Positions 1 through 8,579 of a stretch of 51,317 bases of DNA are shown piece after piece. The notes beneath the pieces were generated by a model. The model was not told the DNA's origin. It searched no databases and saw only the letters and a list, made by a program, of their open reading frames with translations. The stretch's first letter is position 1. The number at the start of each line of letters is the position of its first letter. The translations under genes and the position numbers were made by a program. The stretch is from Gammaproteobacteria bacterium (GTDB lineage: Bacteria > Pseudomonadota > Gammaproteobacteria > SZUA-229). The stretch is taken from NCBI GenBank assembly GCA_013041745.1, contig JABDRN010000028.1:123028-174344 (forward strand), read 5' to 3'.

Positions 1-253
1 TGCTGTTAAATATATTCGATCTCATAATTTCTGGTCAGGCAACGATTAATAATTAAGGTAGAACAATAATGGATTTGTAGAAAGTATGAATTTGTTGTTA
101 ATGTAATCACAGTGAGTCTCCATTACGGTCGATCCCTGTAGTTTCAGATCGTTTTGCCATGTGCGTGATAAACGAATCCATACATATTCTAGATTACTTC
201 TTCTTATGATATTAGTCTTATGTCTGGATAATATCACCGTATAAAAACCTATA
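1..253. other. AT-rich stretch without a recognisable gene
   Basis: No convincing gene is seen. A 79-codon minus-strand frame running from about 285 to 46 overlaps the end of the mocA-like gene, has no ribosome binding site and has unremarkable composition, so I do not call it. No clear terminator for the operon upstream of it is visible. Confidence 0.5.
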
Positions 254-829
254 TCAACGGTATAGATCATCGGGGTAATCGACATCTCTCAATACACCGG
301 CATCTGCGGTAGTGAGAAGATCAACAGCTTCTGCATTCTCTGCGATCAGATCGCGGGCACCCTTGTCGCCGCGCAGCTCAGCTAAAGACCCAAACCAGTG
401 CGATGAGAACCCTACCGGATGGCCTCGCCGTCCCGCGTGTACTGGTGCGACTATGGATGCACCGCTTTCGAGACGTTCTAGCAGAGCTGAGATGGTCGCC
501 GGCTGTATCCATGGCATATCGGCCAGTGCGATCAGCCAGCCATCTGCCATGTTGCTAACGCTGGCAGTGACGCCGGCGGCAAGGCTAGTGCCCATGCCTT
601 CATCGGCGCGGGGGTTTTCGATGATGTCCAGACCCAGTTCAGTAAATACCTCGATCAGGGCATGGTCGCCAGGTTTCACTACAGCCAGCGTATTCGCTAA
701 CACCTGTGACACTGTCTTTGCAGCCACAGCCGCTACCGGTAGACCATTATGCAGCGGATGCAGCAGCTTGGGCGCACCGAAGCGCCGTGCTGAACCGGCG
801 GCGAGAAGAATGCCAGTGACTCCTGTCAT
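254..829 (-). CDS. mocA: MocA-type molybdenum cofactor nucleotidyltransferase
   Basis: This 191-aa NTP transferase of the MobA/MocA (GlmU-like) fold would transfer CMP from CTP to molybdopterin to make MCD, the cofactor of xanthine-oxidase-family enzymes. The N-terminus carries the nucleotide-binding signature GILLAAGSARRFGAPK (residues 6-21), and LADMPW near residue 102 is the metal-binding region. Length is normal for the family. It overlaps xdhC by 4 nt and is the last gene of the operon with the two hydroxylase subunits, which is why I favour CTP/MCD over GTP/MGD. Base specificity cannot be proved by eye. It could also be annotated simply as a nucleotidyltransferase family protein. Confidence 0.88.
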   Translation of the reverse strand: MTGVTGILLAAGSARRFGAPKLLHPLHNGLPVAAVAAKTVSQVLANTLAVVKPGDHALIEVFTELGLDIIENPRADEGMGTSLAAGVTASVSNMADGWLIALADMPWIQPATISALLERLESGASIVAPVHAGRRGHPVGFSSHWFGSLAELRGDKGARDLIAENAEAVDLLTTADAGVLRDVDYPDDLYR

Positions 830-1791
830 GCGCGCTGTTGTTCAATGCCATTACGGATGGCAGTAATCTGCGCCAGGATGGAAACCGCGATCTCTGCCGG
901 GCGCTTGCTGCCGATATTCAGGCCGGCCGGACCATGGATACGTTTTAGCTGCTGCGCGCTGTAACCCAGCGATGCAAGTCGTTCTCGCCGTGCTTGTGCT
1001 GACCGGGTTGAACCCAATGCACCAATATAAAACGCCTGCGACTCGAGCGCAGCACTCAGCCCCAGGTCATCCTGGCGAGGGTCATGCGCAAGCGTCACGA
1101 TGGCGCTGCGTGTCTGCTCAGTCAGTTCCTGTACAGCATCATCGGGCATCAGATGGCTATAGTTAACTCCTGTCAGCGGTGCGGATTGGACATAGTTTTC
1201 ACGAGGATCGCAGATGGTGACCCGGTAATCGAGATGCAGCGCCATGCTTGTAAGGTGGCGCGCGAGCTGACCGTCACCGATCAGTAATAATTGCCAGGCA
1301 GGTCCGAAAGTTTTCACCACTGATGCTTCCGATAACTTGAACTCTGCACTGCCATTGCCCTGCTTCAGGTCGACCTCGCCGGTAGCCAGGTTGACTTTGC
1401 GGCTCACCAGGGCGCCATCACGAAGCTGCTGCAGTAGTGGTGCCACGGACTCGGCATCGCTCAGTTGCTCGACCAGTACCTCCAGGCGGCCACCGCATGG
1501 CAGCCCCATGCGAGAGGCTTGTTGTCGGTCGACGCCAAAGTCCACCATGGTCGGTGCCGGGCCGGCGAGCTCACCATTGCAGTACCGGGCCAGCAGTGAT
1601 TCTTCGACACAGCCACCCGATACTGATCCGGCGAACTGGCCGGCATCGTTCATCACCAGTAGCGAGCCGGGTGGTCGAGGTGATGAGCCCCAGGTTTTGA
1701 TCACGGTGGCGAGCGCAACCTGGTGACCTGACCTTAGCCAGCTGAGCGCATTCTCCAGAACATCGATATCATCCGCCTGGTCTGACATCAC
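826..1791 (-). CDS. xdhC: XdhC/CoxI family molybdoenzyme maturation factor
   Basis: This 321-aa cytoplasmic chaperone is of the XdhC/CoxI family, whose members bind and sulfurate the molybdenum cofactor and insert it into xanthine-dehydrogenase-type apoenzymes. The N-terminal XdhC_CoxI domain (about residues 10-80) contains the typical ATVIKTWGSSPRPPGS and GSVSGGCVEESLL stretches. The C-terminal half is a Rossmann-type domain (LLIGDGQLARHL near 168, then GALGSTRSAQARRERL). It lies 26 nt downstream of the large hydroxylase subunit and overlaps mocA by 4 nt, so the four genes look co-transcribed. The client is most likely the adjacent large subunit. Confidence 0.92.
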   Translation of the reverse strand: MMSDQADDIDVLENALSWLRSGHQVALATVIKTWGSSPRPPGSLLVMNDAGQFAGSVSGGCVEESLLARYCNGELAGPAPTMVDFGVDRQQASRMGLPCGGRLEVLVEQLSDAESVAPLLQQLRDGALVSRKVNLATGEVDLKQGNGSAEFKLSEASVVKTFGPAWQLLLIGDGQLARHLTSMALHLDYRVTICDPRENYVQSAPLTGVNYSHLMPDDAVQELTEQTRSAIVTLAHDPRQDDLGLSAALESQAFYIGALGSTRSAQARRERLASLGYSAQQLKRIHGPAGLNIGSKRPAEIAVSILAQITAIRNGIEQQRA

Positions 1792-1817
1792 TCAGTTATC
1801 ACTAGACAGCGCTACGC

Positions 1818-4025
1818 TCATGCGTCTAAGGCGGGCCGCAGATCGGTGTTGCTTAACGGGAATTCACGTATGCGTTTGCCGGTGGCAGCAAAGATGGCAT
1901 TCAGCACCGCCGGTGCTGCTACCGCGATGGTGGGCTCACCGATTCCGCCCCAGAATCCACCCGAAGGCATGACGATGACATCAACCTCTGGCATCTCCGA
2001 GATCAGCATCGATGGGTAGCTGTCAAAATTTTGCTGTTCGACACTACCGCCCTTGATGGTGCATCCACCATAGAGTAATGCCGACAGGCCATAGACAAAG
2101 GAGCCCTCGACCTGGGCTTCGATCTGCTGCGGATTGACCGCATGCCCCGGATCGGTGGCAGCTACGATACGATGAATCTTAAGCTTGCCGTTATCATCGA
2201 CCGAAACCTCGGCGCAGGCAGCGACATAGCTGGCAAATGCTTTACACACGGCAAGGCCGCGAAACATGCCTTTGCCGGCAGGTTTGCTCCAGCCCGCTTT
2301 CTCCGCGACGGCATCGAGTACGGCCAGGCTTTTAGGATGATCGGCCATCAAGCTGCGACGGAATTGCAGCGGATCCTTGCCTGCAGCATGGGCCAGTTCA
2401 TCGATAAAGCATTCCATGTAGATGGCATTCTGGTTGACATTGACGCCACGCCAGAAACCGGGTGGTACCGGCGGATTTCGCATCGCGTGCTCGACAAGCA
2501 GGCTCGGTACCGTGTAGCTGATGGCATGGTCACCGTCTGGCAGCAGACCCTGAAAGGTGAACATGTCGACACCGTTCTGCATCCAGCCGGGATTGACCGC
2601 AGCCAGTATCGATTGCCCGGAGATACGGATATGCAGGCTGTTCAGGTTGCCCTTGTCATCCAGCCCGCCAACCATTTTCGCCTTGGTGATGGGATGGTAG
2701 TGGCCATGTTGCATATCTTCTTCCCGGGTCCATAGCAGCTTCACCGGTGTGCCTGGCATCTGTTTTGCGATGGCGACGGCCTGGGTAACAAAATCATGAA
2801 ACGCGCCGCGTCGGCCAAAACCGCCGCCAAGATGTATTTTGTAGACCTCGCACTTTTCCGCCGGCAGCCCGGCCGCTTTTGCAGCCGCCTGTAATGCCGC
2901 CTCGCCGTTCTGTGTTGGGCACCAGACCTCACAACGATCTTCGGTCCATAATGCTGTGGCATTCATCGGTTCCATGGTGGCATGATTCTGGAAAGGGTAA
3001 CCATAAGTGGCCTCAACCTGCTTCACGGCACCCTTCAATGCTGTTTTAGCATCCCCCACCGTATTGCCGACAAAAGCATCTTTGGCCCTCAGGCCTTGGT
3101 CCAGCATCTGTTCGATGGAGACACTGCTGACTTCAGCGTTTTCTCCCTTGTCCCAGGTCACTGGCAATGCATCGAGTGCCGTATTTGCCTGCCACCAGCT
3201 ATCGGCAACCACCGCAACGGCATTGTCTTCAACCGCGACAACCGCGCGCACACCGGGCATCTTACTGACCTTTGCAGCATCAAAAGAGACCAGCTTGCCA
3301 CCGAACACCGGGCAGGCTTTGATACTTGCATTGAGCATGCCGGGCAGCTGCAGATCTGCGCCAAAGACCTGCTTGCCTGTCAATTTATCTGCCGTATCCA
3401 GCCGTTTCACTGGCTTACCGATGAGCTTCCACTCTTTCGGGTCTTTCAATTCGACCTCGAGCGGCGGGATCATCTCGGCCGCTGCCGAGGCCACTTTGCC
3501 ATAGGTTGTGGTACGACCTGTGGGCTTATGGGTGATCACACTTGACGCAACGCTGCACTCTTCTTTTGCCACATCCCAGCTTTCGGCGGCGGCTTCGATC
3601 AGCATCTCGCGTGCAACCGCGCCACCTTTGCGCACATATTGATGGCTGCCGCGGATACCCTGGCTGCCACCGGTAGAAAAACTGCCCCATACCCGGTCAC
3701 GGGCCAGGCTCTGACCGGGTGTCGGATATTCGGTTTTCACTTTTGACCAGTCGCACTCAAGCTCTTCGGCAACCAGTTGCGCCAGGCCAGTGAGGGTGCC
3801 CTGTCCCATCTCAGAGCGCGCGATACGGATGGTGACAGTATCGTCTTGCTGGATCACGACCCATGCCGTAACCTCGCTATTCTCTGCAGCATTATCTTCC
3901 CCGACAGCCAGCGCCACACCTGTGTCAGCTGGTAGATAGAGGCCAAGAGAAAAACCGGCGCCGGCGGTAACACTGCCGATAAGAAAATCACGGCGCGAAA
4001 TATTGACACGTTGCTTCATCATCAT
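1818..4025 (-). CDS. iorB: molybdopterin-binding large subunit, isoquinoline 1-oxidoreductase/aldehyde oxidoreductase type
   Basis: This 735-aa catalytic subunit belongs to the xanthine-oxidase family (IorB-like). It would hydroxylate an N-heterocycle or oxidise an aldehyde at an MCD centre. A twin-arginine signal is present ([10 protein letters not shown] at residues 11-12, followed by a hydrophobic stretch), so the folded complex is probably exported to the periplasm. Family motifs include [26 protein letters not shown] and [10 protein letters not shown] near the C-terminus. Three ATG codons are consecutive; AGGAGG sits one base before the first, so the third ATG (4019) has the best spacing. 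It overlaps the small subunit by 4 nt. No FAD subunit is present, as in IorAB, implying electron transfer to an external acceptor such as a cytochrome c. The substrate cannot be read from sequence. Confidence 0.9.
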   Translation of the reverse strand: MMMKQRVNISRRDFLIGSVTAGAGFSLGLYLPADTGVALAVGEDNAAENSEVTAWVVIQQDDTVTIRIARSEMGQGTLTGLAQLVAEELECDWSKVKTEYPTPGQSLARDRVWGSFSTGGSQGIRGSHQYVRKGGAVAREMLIEAAAESWDVAKEECSVASSVITHKPTGRTTTYGKVASAAAEMIPPLEVELKDPKEWKLIGKPVKRLDTADKLTGKQVFGADLQLPGMLNASIKACPVFGGKLVSFDAAKVSKMPGVRAVVAVEDNAVAVVADSWWQANTALDALPVTWDKGENAEVSSVSIEQMLDQGLRAKDAFVGNTVGDAKTALKGAVKQVEATYGYPFQNHATMEPMNATALWTEDRCEVWCPTQNGEAALQAAAKAAGLPAEKCEVYKIHLGGGFGRRGAFHDFVTQAVAIAKQMPGTPVKLLWTREEDMQHGHYHPITKAKMVGGLDDKGNLNSLHIRISGQSILAAVNPGWMQNGVDMFTFQGLLPDGDHAISYTVPSLLVEHAMRNPPVPPGFWRGVNVNQNAIYMECFIDELAHAAGKDPLQFRRSLMADHPKSLAVLDAVAEKAGWSKPAGKGMFRGLAVCKAFASYVAACAEVSVDDNGKLKIHRIVAATDPGHAVNPQQIEAQVEGSFVYGLSALLYGGCTIKGGSVEQQNFDSYPSMLISEMPEVDVIVMPSGGFWGGIGEPTIAVAAPAVLNAIFAATGKRIREFPLSNTDLRPALDA

Positions 4026-4513
4026 GCCTCCTCGTGCTCGTTGTCGCCCGTCTTGCTGCTCCTGTTCAGATCGGCAGCAAGATGTATACCTCGACGTACC
4101 CGGTTGAATGTGCCGCAGCGGCAGATATTAGTCACATTTGCATCGATATCGGCATCACTGGGATCAGGTTTGCTCTTCAGTAACGCAGCAGCGCTCATGA
4201 TCATGCCCGGTTGGCAGTATCCGCACTGTGGCACATCGAGTTGTTGCCATGCCTGCTGTAGCGGGTGATCAGCATCGGCTGACAGTCCCTCGATCGTGGT
4301 TATTTCCTGTTTTGCCTGCAGTGCAGAAACCGGTAGCAGGCAGGAGCGTACCGCTTCGCCATCAATATGTACGGTACAGGCGCCACAGAGACCGATACCA
4401 CAACTGTACTTGGTGCCGGTCAGGCCCAGCTGCTCGCGCAGCACCCATAACAGCGGGGTAGAGGCATCCACATCGATTTCCACGAGTTTGCCGTTAACTT
4501 TTAATTTTGTCAT
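4022..4513 (-). CDS. iorA: 2x[2Fe-2S] small subunit of molybdenum hydroxylase (IorA-like)
   Basis: This 163-aa iron-sulfur subunit passes electrons from the Mo centre of the neighbouring large subunit. The N-terminal plant-type ferredoxin domain has C38, C43, C46 and C58 ([12 protein letters not shown]...C). The C-terminal four-helix [2Fe-2S] domain has C97, C100, C131 and C133 (CGYCQPGM and CRC). It has no signal of its own and would be co-exported with the Tat-targeted large subunit. AAGGAG lies 7 nt before the ATG. It is the first gene of the iorA-iorB-xdhC-mocA operon. All eight cluster ligands are present, so the protein appears intact. Confidence 0.95.
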   Translation of the reverse strand: MTKLKVNGKLVEIDVDASTPLLWVLREQLGLTGTKYSCGIGLCGACTVHIDGEAVRSCLLPVSALQAKQEITTIEGLSADADHPLQQAWQQLDVPQCGYCQPGMIMSAAALLKSKPDPSDADIDANVTNICRCGTFNRVRRGIHLAADLNRSSKTGDNEHEEA

Positions 4514-4633
4514 ATGCTGACTCCTTTATAAGGACTGTCGTCATAACGCTTTGAATGATTGTCGTTTGTAGTGTTCGGTAATTCCTTGTGCTCAAACCAT
4601 GACCTAAGGGTAAAACAACTCTCCTTAATAATA

Positions 4634-4649
4634 AACATTTAAGGTGCCA
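4634..4649 (-). promoter_or_regulatory. possible sigma-54-type promoter for iorA operon
   Basis: On the minus strand the sequence TGGCACCTTAAATGTT has a perfect -24 box (TGGCAC). Its -12 box reads TGT instead of the near-invariant TGC at the correct spacing. It lies about 120 nt before iorA. The -12 mismatch makes this weak. Confidence 0.25.
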
Positions 4650-4721
4650 CTTCTCAAGTCTCAAGTTGATCCTGGGTGATCATTCATATAAAGATATCAC
4701 GCAGTGATAGTTTAACCGACA

Positions 4722-5069
4722 TTAAGTTTCTTCCAGGGAGGCAATAATCTTGAATGCTTCATCGATCGTTGGTGCATAGATCTTGGCGACACAGCAGGAG
4801 CCCTTTTGTGCGGCATGCGCTTTTATAAGACCTAAAACCTCATGAAGTGATATTGATCTACCAATGGCTTCAGGCTTTACGTAACCATCTTTTCGTCTAG
4901 TGAGACTGAATAGTTTTCCCATGGAATCGATGAGAAAGTCAGCTTCATCAAGTTCAAAGTTATGGAGATCGGGGTCGTTATCCCATTCGCTCTGATCGCT
5001 GATATAAGTTAGCTCAGCATCACCCGAATGTTTGATTATGCCCGGCCAGTTCAACAAATGATTCTCCAT
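4722..5069 (-). CDS. small cytoplasmic protein, DUF4144-like, function unknown
   Basis: This 115-aa acidic protein has no signal peptide or membrane segment. The pattern (an N-terminal W-P-G-I-I-K stretch, a hydrophobic strand FLIDSMGKLFSL, and a C-terminal helix HEVLGLIKAHAAQKGSCCVAKI) reminds me of DUF4144 proteins of gammaproteobacteria. That assignment is from memory and uncertain. It stands alone on the minus strand, with about 200 nt upstream of the iorA operon on one side and 285 nt on the other. A Cys pair (SCCVAK) is the only chemically notable feature. No function can be proposed from context. Confidence 0.7.
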   Translation of the reverse strand: MENHLLNWPGIIKHSGDAELTYISDQSEWDNDPDLHNFELDEADFLIDSMGKLFSLTRRKDGYVKPEAIGRSISLHEVLGLIKAHAAQKGSCCVAKIYAPTIDEAFKIIASLEET

Positions 5070-5354
5070 GGTTATAACAGTGACAATAAATTAAATCGTA
5101 ATAATGCGTAGAGCACAACGCTCAACGAATCGTTCAAGAAAATATTTCAATCGTATCCTGGTTCGACAATAGCGAAACCTATTGGTTAGATTACCAAAAT
5201 CAGTTGTACTTATACAGGCGGCGCCGTAGCATTGAATACGAGTGTACAGACAGTCGCAGGTGGAGTTATAAACTCTGCTAAATACTGGTCAATCCAGGCC
5301 GAAACCAGTATGTCTACCGTCGATTAAGGAGCAGACTAATAAAGCCAGGCTGTT

Positions 5355-5537
5355 TTATTCCTGTTTCGATATCTCTTCTGCTTTACCAAGTTTTATCGCT
5401 TTTTCAAGAGTGGTCTTGTTGATGAATACGGTTTCCCTGGTGGTTATATTCTGGCATTGCCATGTCTCATCGTCATCGCCGATGATCTCGATGAACATGC
5501 CGGATATGCTAAATTTTTTACCGATCATTCTATCCAT
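5355..5537 (-). CDS. 60-aa hypothetical protein
   Basis: This short soluble protein begins MDRMIGKKFSISGMFIEII. Its alternation of hydrophobic strands suggests a small beta-rich fold. ITTRETVFINKTTLEKAIKLG resembles the ending of the 59/66-aa family at 20454 and 34911 in general layout (strand, N-K/N-D turn, L-E helix), but there is no residue-level identity worth claiming. A purine-rich stretch precedes the ATG. It may be cotranscribed from upstream of 5616-6020. Function is unknown. Confidence 0.6.
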   Translation of the reverse strand: MDRMIGKKFSISGMFIEIIGDDDETWQCQNITTRETVFINKTTLEKAIKLGKAEEISKQE

Positions 5538-5615
5538 AATATAAGCCTGTAGTCTTTGACAAGCGGGGGAGTGAAGGTGTTTGTTCCGCTTTCTTTTATA
5601 TTGCTATGAGTCTTA

Positions 5616-6020
5616 TCATGCCACACCTTTGATCTTTGCAACCAGTATCGGTGAGACCAAACTTGCGAGCAATACCATAATAAAGAGATTGCCCTTCATC
5701 ACATTAAACACCTGTAATATGTCGAGCCATGATTTTCCGAAAACATAATGTCCAAAAACAAACTCGAAGATGAGAGTCATCAATACCCACTGCATCCCGA
5801 TCAGAAGATAAGTCATCGATTCGCTATTACCGAAAATCGGAAAACTTATAAAAGTAGCAGCAAAGATGATAGTGCATAAAACAATCCCGCTGACAGGCAA
5901 AGCCAGGCTTTGCCCGATACTGGGGACTAGAACGTTATCTCTAAAGAGGCCATTCACCATAGCCAATAAAGCTAAAATAAACCAGATCGAGGCTGCTTTG
6001 AAAATGATGCCAGCGGTCAT
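5616..6020 (-). CDS. four-helix inner-membrane protein, function unknown
   Basis: This 134-aa very hydrophobic protein has about four transmembrane segments (roughly residues 7-25, 40-60, 70-92 and 108-130). Charged residues are few and lie in short loops. There is no signal peptide, lipobox or recognisable enzymatic motif. It lies 40 nt downstream of the HbpS/GlcG-like gene on the same strand and could be cotranscribed with it. I do not recognise the family. Confidence 0.75.
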   Translation of the reverse strand: MTAGIIFKAASIWFILALLAMVNGLFRDNVLVPSIGQSLALPVSGIVLCTIIFAATFISFPIFGNSESMTYLLIGMQWVLMTLIFEFVFGHYVFGKSWLDILQVFNVMKGNLFIMVLLASLVSPILVAKIKGVA

Positions 6021-6060
6021 GTCTCACTCATCAGTGGCTGGCAGGGCCGCCAGCTAAACA

Positions 6061-6567
6061 TTATTCAACGGCAAACTCGATGCGTTCATTTAATTTCTGC
6101 AGTGCTTTTTTAGCGCATGCCGCGTCTTTATCACCACCGGGTGCGCCACTGACACCCACAGCGCCGATGTTAAAACCGCCGGATACTACCTTGATGCCTC
6201 CGTCCATTACGATGAGGCCATCGATATGGTTCAGTTCCTGGCGAATATCTGAGCGTGCCTCTCTAAACTGGCCGCTGTCAGTCCAGGCCATGACAGTCAT
6301 ATTAGCTTTACGTTCTGCAATCTCAAGAGTAAAGCGGGATGCCAGGTCATCACGTAAAGCGGCACGGACCAGGCCATGGCGATCGACCACAACTGCGCTT
6401 ATATGATAGCCGTCATCACGACACGCCATGATGGTTTCAGTCGCGATATCACGAGCCAGTTCCATGCCGATGCTGTTATCAGTCACCACATCAGCTGCTT
6501 GAGCGGAAAAGCCGATGCTAGCAAATAATGCACCGGTTGCGATCTTGAAAGTAAGACTCTTATTCAT
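6061..6567 (-). CDS. secreted HbpS/GlcG-like (DUF336) protein
   Basis: This 168-aa protein of the GlcG/HbpS (DUF336) superfamily has a Sec signal peptide (about residues 1-24, cleavage after AQA). The family signature is visible: SAVVVDRHGLVRAALRDD, ASRFTLEIAERKA, and GGIKVVSGGFNIGAVGVSGAPGGDKDAACAKKAL. The reported role for HbpS of Streptomyces is extracellular haem binding; many members have no known activity. The periplasmic location is inferred from the signal. It starts about 480 nt before the divergent nitrate operon, so its own promoter shares that intergenic region. Confidence 0.85.
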   Translation of the reverse strand: MNKSLTFKIATGALFASIGFSAQAADVVTDNSIGMELARDIATETIMACRDDGYHISAVVVDRHGLVRAALRDDLASRFTLEIAERKANMTVMAWTDSGQFREARSDIRQELNHIDGLIVMDGGIKVVSGGFNIGAVGVSGAPGGDKDAACAKKALQKLNERIEFAVE

Positions 6568-6771
6568 AAATGACCTCGTTTAAATAATTGAATGGTGTTA
6601 TGAGTCACCTTAGCTAAAAAGGGGCAAAACACGGTAATCTGTTTTTTCGAGCTCCTGTCATTGAAAAAGTTTCTTTATGAGCTGAGCCACGTAATTGTAA
6701 TGGTGAGGATAGCCCGAAGTTAGAGCGATTACTATCGTCTGTTCTAGCCACATGTGGCGAGGATACAGTGC
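6568..6771. other. upstream part of intergenic region between HbpS-like gene and nrtA
   Basis: The roughly 480-nt gap between the divergent genes holds the control region of the nitrate operon, annotated separately: NtrC-like site, sigma-54 promoter, tandem hairpins and terminator. In this first part, next to the HbpS-like gene, I see no ORF or repeat. Confidence 0.5.
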
Positions 6772-6788
6772 TGCACCAATATCGCGCA
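6772..6788 (+). promoter_or_regulatory. candidate NtrC-binding site upstream of nrtA
   Basis: TGCACCAATATCGCGCA matches the NtrC dyad (TGCACY-N5-GGTGCA) with a perfect left half and a partial right half. It lies about 110 bp upstream of the sigma-54 -24 box, a normal enhancer distance for NtrC. Single-site matches of this quality occur by chance; the adjacent sigma-54 promoter raises its credibility. Confidence 0.45.
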
Positions 6789-6881
6789 TCAGCACGAACC
6801 TATGCTTTAATTCAGGGCGTCCTAATATACTAAATCATACAATATCTATGGCATCCCCATTGCTGCCGATGTTTATTTAAG

Positions 6882-6898
6882 TTGGCACAGAATCTGCA
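6882..6898 (+). promoter_or_regulatory. sigma-54 (RpoN) promoter of the nrt operon
   Basis: TTGGCACAGAATCTGCA matches the -24/-12 consensus TTGGCAC-N5-TTGCA with one mismatch, and has GG and GC at the exact 10-bp spacing. Transcription should start near 6909, about 30 nt before the tandem hairpins of the leader and about 140 nt before nrtA. This implies control by NtrC, i.e. nitrogen limitation. Confidence 0.8.
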
Positions 6899-6940
6899 AT
6901 GTATTCTACAGGTGTATCGGCCAATTTTGGTCGGTCCTTA

Positions 6941-6974
6941 TGATTATAGCTAATCACTTGAGCAATGGCGCTCA
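6941..6974 (+). promoter_or_regulatory. tandem hexaloop hairpins: NasT/ANTAR-binding RNA motif
   Basis: Two perfect 5-bp hairpins with six-base loops follow each other with a 2-nt linker. P1 has stem TGATT/AATCA (6941-6956) and loop ATAGCT. P2 has stem TGAGC/GCTCA (6959-6974) and loop AATGGC. Both loops carry A at position 1 and G at position 4, the recognition pattern reported for ANTAR-domain antiterminators such as NasR and NasT in nitrate/nitrite leaders. The loop and 3' arm of P2 (6967-6974) are also the start of the terminator stem at 6967-7010, so P2 and the terminator exclude each other. An extra hairpin (6918-6933) precedes them. Confidence 0.85.
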
Positions 6975-7018
6975 TCACCCAGGCAGACTCCGCCTGTGGT
7001 GGTGGGGGCCTTTTTTTT
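6967..7018 (+). terminator. leader intrinsic terminator (attenuator) before nrtA
   Basis: Bases 6967-6984 pair with 6992-7010 (about 18 bp, one bulged T at 6997, one G-G mismatch, loop 6985-6991). Eight T residues follow at 7011-7018. The 5' arm reuses the P2 loop and 3' strand, so stabilising P2 would prevent termination. It lies about 30 nt before the nrtA start codon and inside the only longer in-frame extension of nrtA. Confidence 0.88.
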
Positions 7019-7049
7019 GCTTCAGACATATCAATCCTGTGGAGAAATT

Positions 7050-8477
7050 ATGAATTTTATTAAGACGTCTGAACATCTTGATGTTTCAGCACGCCCATTA
7101 TTTAGACATCGAGTCCTAAACAGCCTGGTTGCAGGAATCGCCGCCACGGCAATCCTGTTGAGCGCGAGTGTTACTGTAAATGCAGAAACCGAAGGACTGG
7201 AAAAAGAAGATCTTAAATTCGGCTTTATCAAGCTCACTGACATGGCGCCACTGGCAATTGCTTACGAGAAAGGTTACTTCGAAGACGAAGGCCTCTATGT
7301 CACTATCGAAGCGCAGGCCAACTGGAAGGTATTACTCGATGGCGTCATCGACGGCAAACTCGATGGCGCACATATGCTGGCCGGCCAGCCGCTTGGTGCC
7401 ACCATCGGCTTTGGTACCAAGGCAGATATCATTACCGCATTCTCCATGGATCTTAACGGTAACGCGATCACCGTCTCTAACAAGATCTGGCAGCAGATGA
7501 AAGAACATGTACCGCATGAGAACGGCAAACCGGTTCACCCGATCAAGGCGGACTATCTGAAACCTGTCGTCGAGAAGTATAAAGATGATGGCAAACCTTT
7601 CAAGATGGGCATGGTATTCCCGGTGTCGACGCATAACTACGAGTTGCGTTACTGGCTAGCTGCCGGTGACATCCACCCTGGATATTATGCCCCGCTCAGC
7701 GGTGATACCTCGGGCACTATCGATGCGGACGCACTGTTATCTGTAACGCCGCCACCGCAGATGCCGGCAACCATGGAAGCGGGCACTATCTATGGATACT
7801 GTGTAGGTGAGCCATGGAACCAGCAGGCGGTATTTAAAGGTATCGGTGTTCCGGTGATTACCGACTACGAGATCTGGAAAGACAACCCGGAAAAAGTTTT
7901 CGGTGTCTCTAAAGAGTGGGCCGAAAAGCATCCGAATACACATAAAGCGGTAGTCAAGGCTTTGATCCGTGCAGCCATGTGGCTTGATGAAGACGGCCTG
8001 AAAAACCGTAAAGAGGCATCGAAGATCCTGTCACGTCCTGAATATGTCGGCGCAGACTATGAAGTCATCGCCAACTCGATGACCGGTACCTTCGAGTATG
8101 AGAAAGGTGACAAGCGTTCGGTACCGGACTTCAATGTCTTCTTCCGTTATAACGCGACTTATCCTTACTACTCGGATGCGGTCTGGTACCTGTCACAGAT
8201 GCGCCGCTGGGGCCAGATTGCGGAATACAAATCAGACGACTGGTATAAGGACATGGCGAAGAAGGTCTACCGTCCGGACATCTATGCAGCAGCGGCAAAA
8301 GAGCTGATCGCAGAGGGTAAAGCGGATGCGAAAGACTTCCCGAACTTCGATAAAGAATCGGGTTTCCGCGCACCGCAGACCGAGTTTATCGACGAGGTGA
8401 CTTTTGATGGTACCAAGCCGAATGCTTATCTCGAGTCGTTCAAGATCGGGCTTAAAGGTAAGGACGTAGTGAAATAG
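7050..8477 (+). CDS. nrtA: nitrate ABC transporter substrate-binding protein NrtA
   Basis: This 475-aa periplasmic binding protein of the NrtA/NasF family captures nitrate (or nitrite/cyanate) for the following permease and ATPase. It has a long n-region, a hydrophobic core around residues 22-42 and a signal-peptidase site after VNA, with no lipobox. Family sequences include [45 protein letters not shown] and [20 protein letters not shown] place the start at the ATG at 7050 because GGAG lies 6 nt upstream. The in-frame GTG at 6996 is inside the leader terminator. It heads nrtABC. Control is inferred to be sigma-54/NtrC plus NasT antitermination. Confidence 0.93.
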   Translation: MNFIKTSEHLDVSARPLFRHRVLNSLVAGIAATAILLSASVTVNAETEGLEKEDLKFGFIKLTDMAPLAIAYEKGYFEDEGLYVTIEAQANWKVLLDGVIDGKLDGAHMLAGQPLGATIGFGTKADIITAFSMDLNGNAITVSNKIWQQMKEHVPHENGKPVHPIKADYLKPVVEKYKDDGKPFKMGMVFPVSTHNYELRYWLAAGDIHPGYYAPLSGDTSGTIDADALLSVTPPPQMPATMEAGTIYGYCVGEPWNQQAVFKGIGVPVITDYEIWKDNPEKVFGVSKEWAEKHPNTHKAVVKALIRAAMWLDEDGLKNRKEASKILSRPEYVGADYEVIANSMTGTFEYEKGDKRSVPDFNVFFRYNATYPYYSDAVWYLSQMRRWGQIAEYKSDDWYKDMAKKVYRPDIYAAAAKELIAEGKADAKDFPNFDKESGFRAPQTEFIDEVTFDGTKPNAYLESFKIGLKGKDVVK

Positions 8478-8495
8478 ATTAGCAATAACAGGTTC

Positions 8496-8556
8496 CTGGC
8501 AACGAAGGTAAGCGGCAGGTATGGAGTACCTGTTGTTTACCTTCAGGGGTTGCTGG
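8496..8556 (+). other. intercistronic long hairpin between nrtA and nrtB
   Basis: Three stacked helices nest with small internal loops: 8496-8503 with 8549-8556 (including G-T pairs), 8505-8511 with 8537-8543, and 8516-8520 with 8528-8532. No T-run follows, so this is not a normal terminator. Such structures between a binding-protein gene and its permease gene often protect the upstream mRNA 3' end, giving more binding protein than membrane subunits. Confidence 0.7.
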
Positions 8557-8579
8557 TGAATTTGTTACCGGAGTAAACA

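Noticed and set aside
2142-2735. 197-codon plus-strand frame inside iorB
   Set aside because: It is antisense to a well-conserved catalytic subunit and has no family features.
6996-7049. Longer nrtA reading frame starting at GTG 6996
   Set aside because: It starts within the right arm of the leader terminator, has no ribosome binding site and would add 18 residues ahead of a good GGAG-ATG start at 7050.
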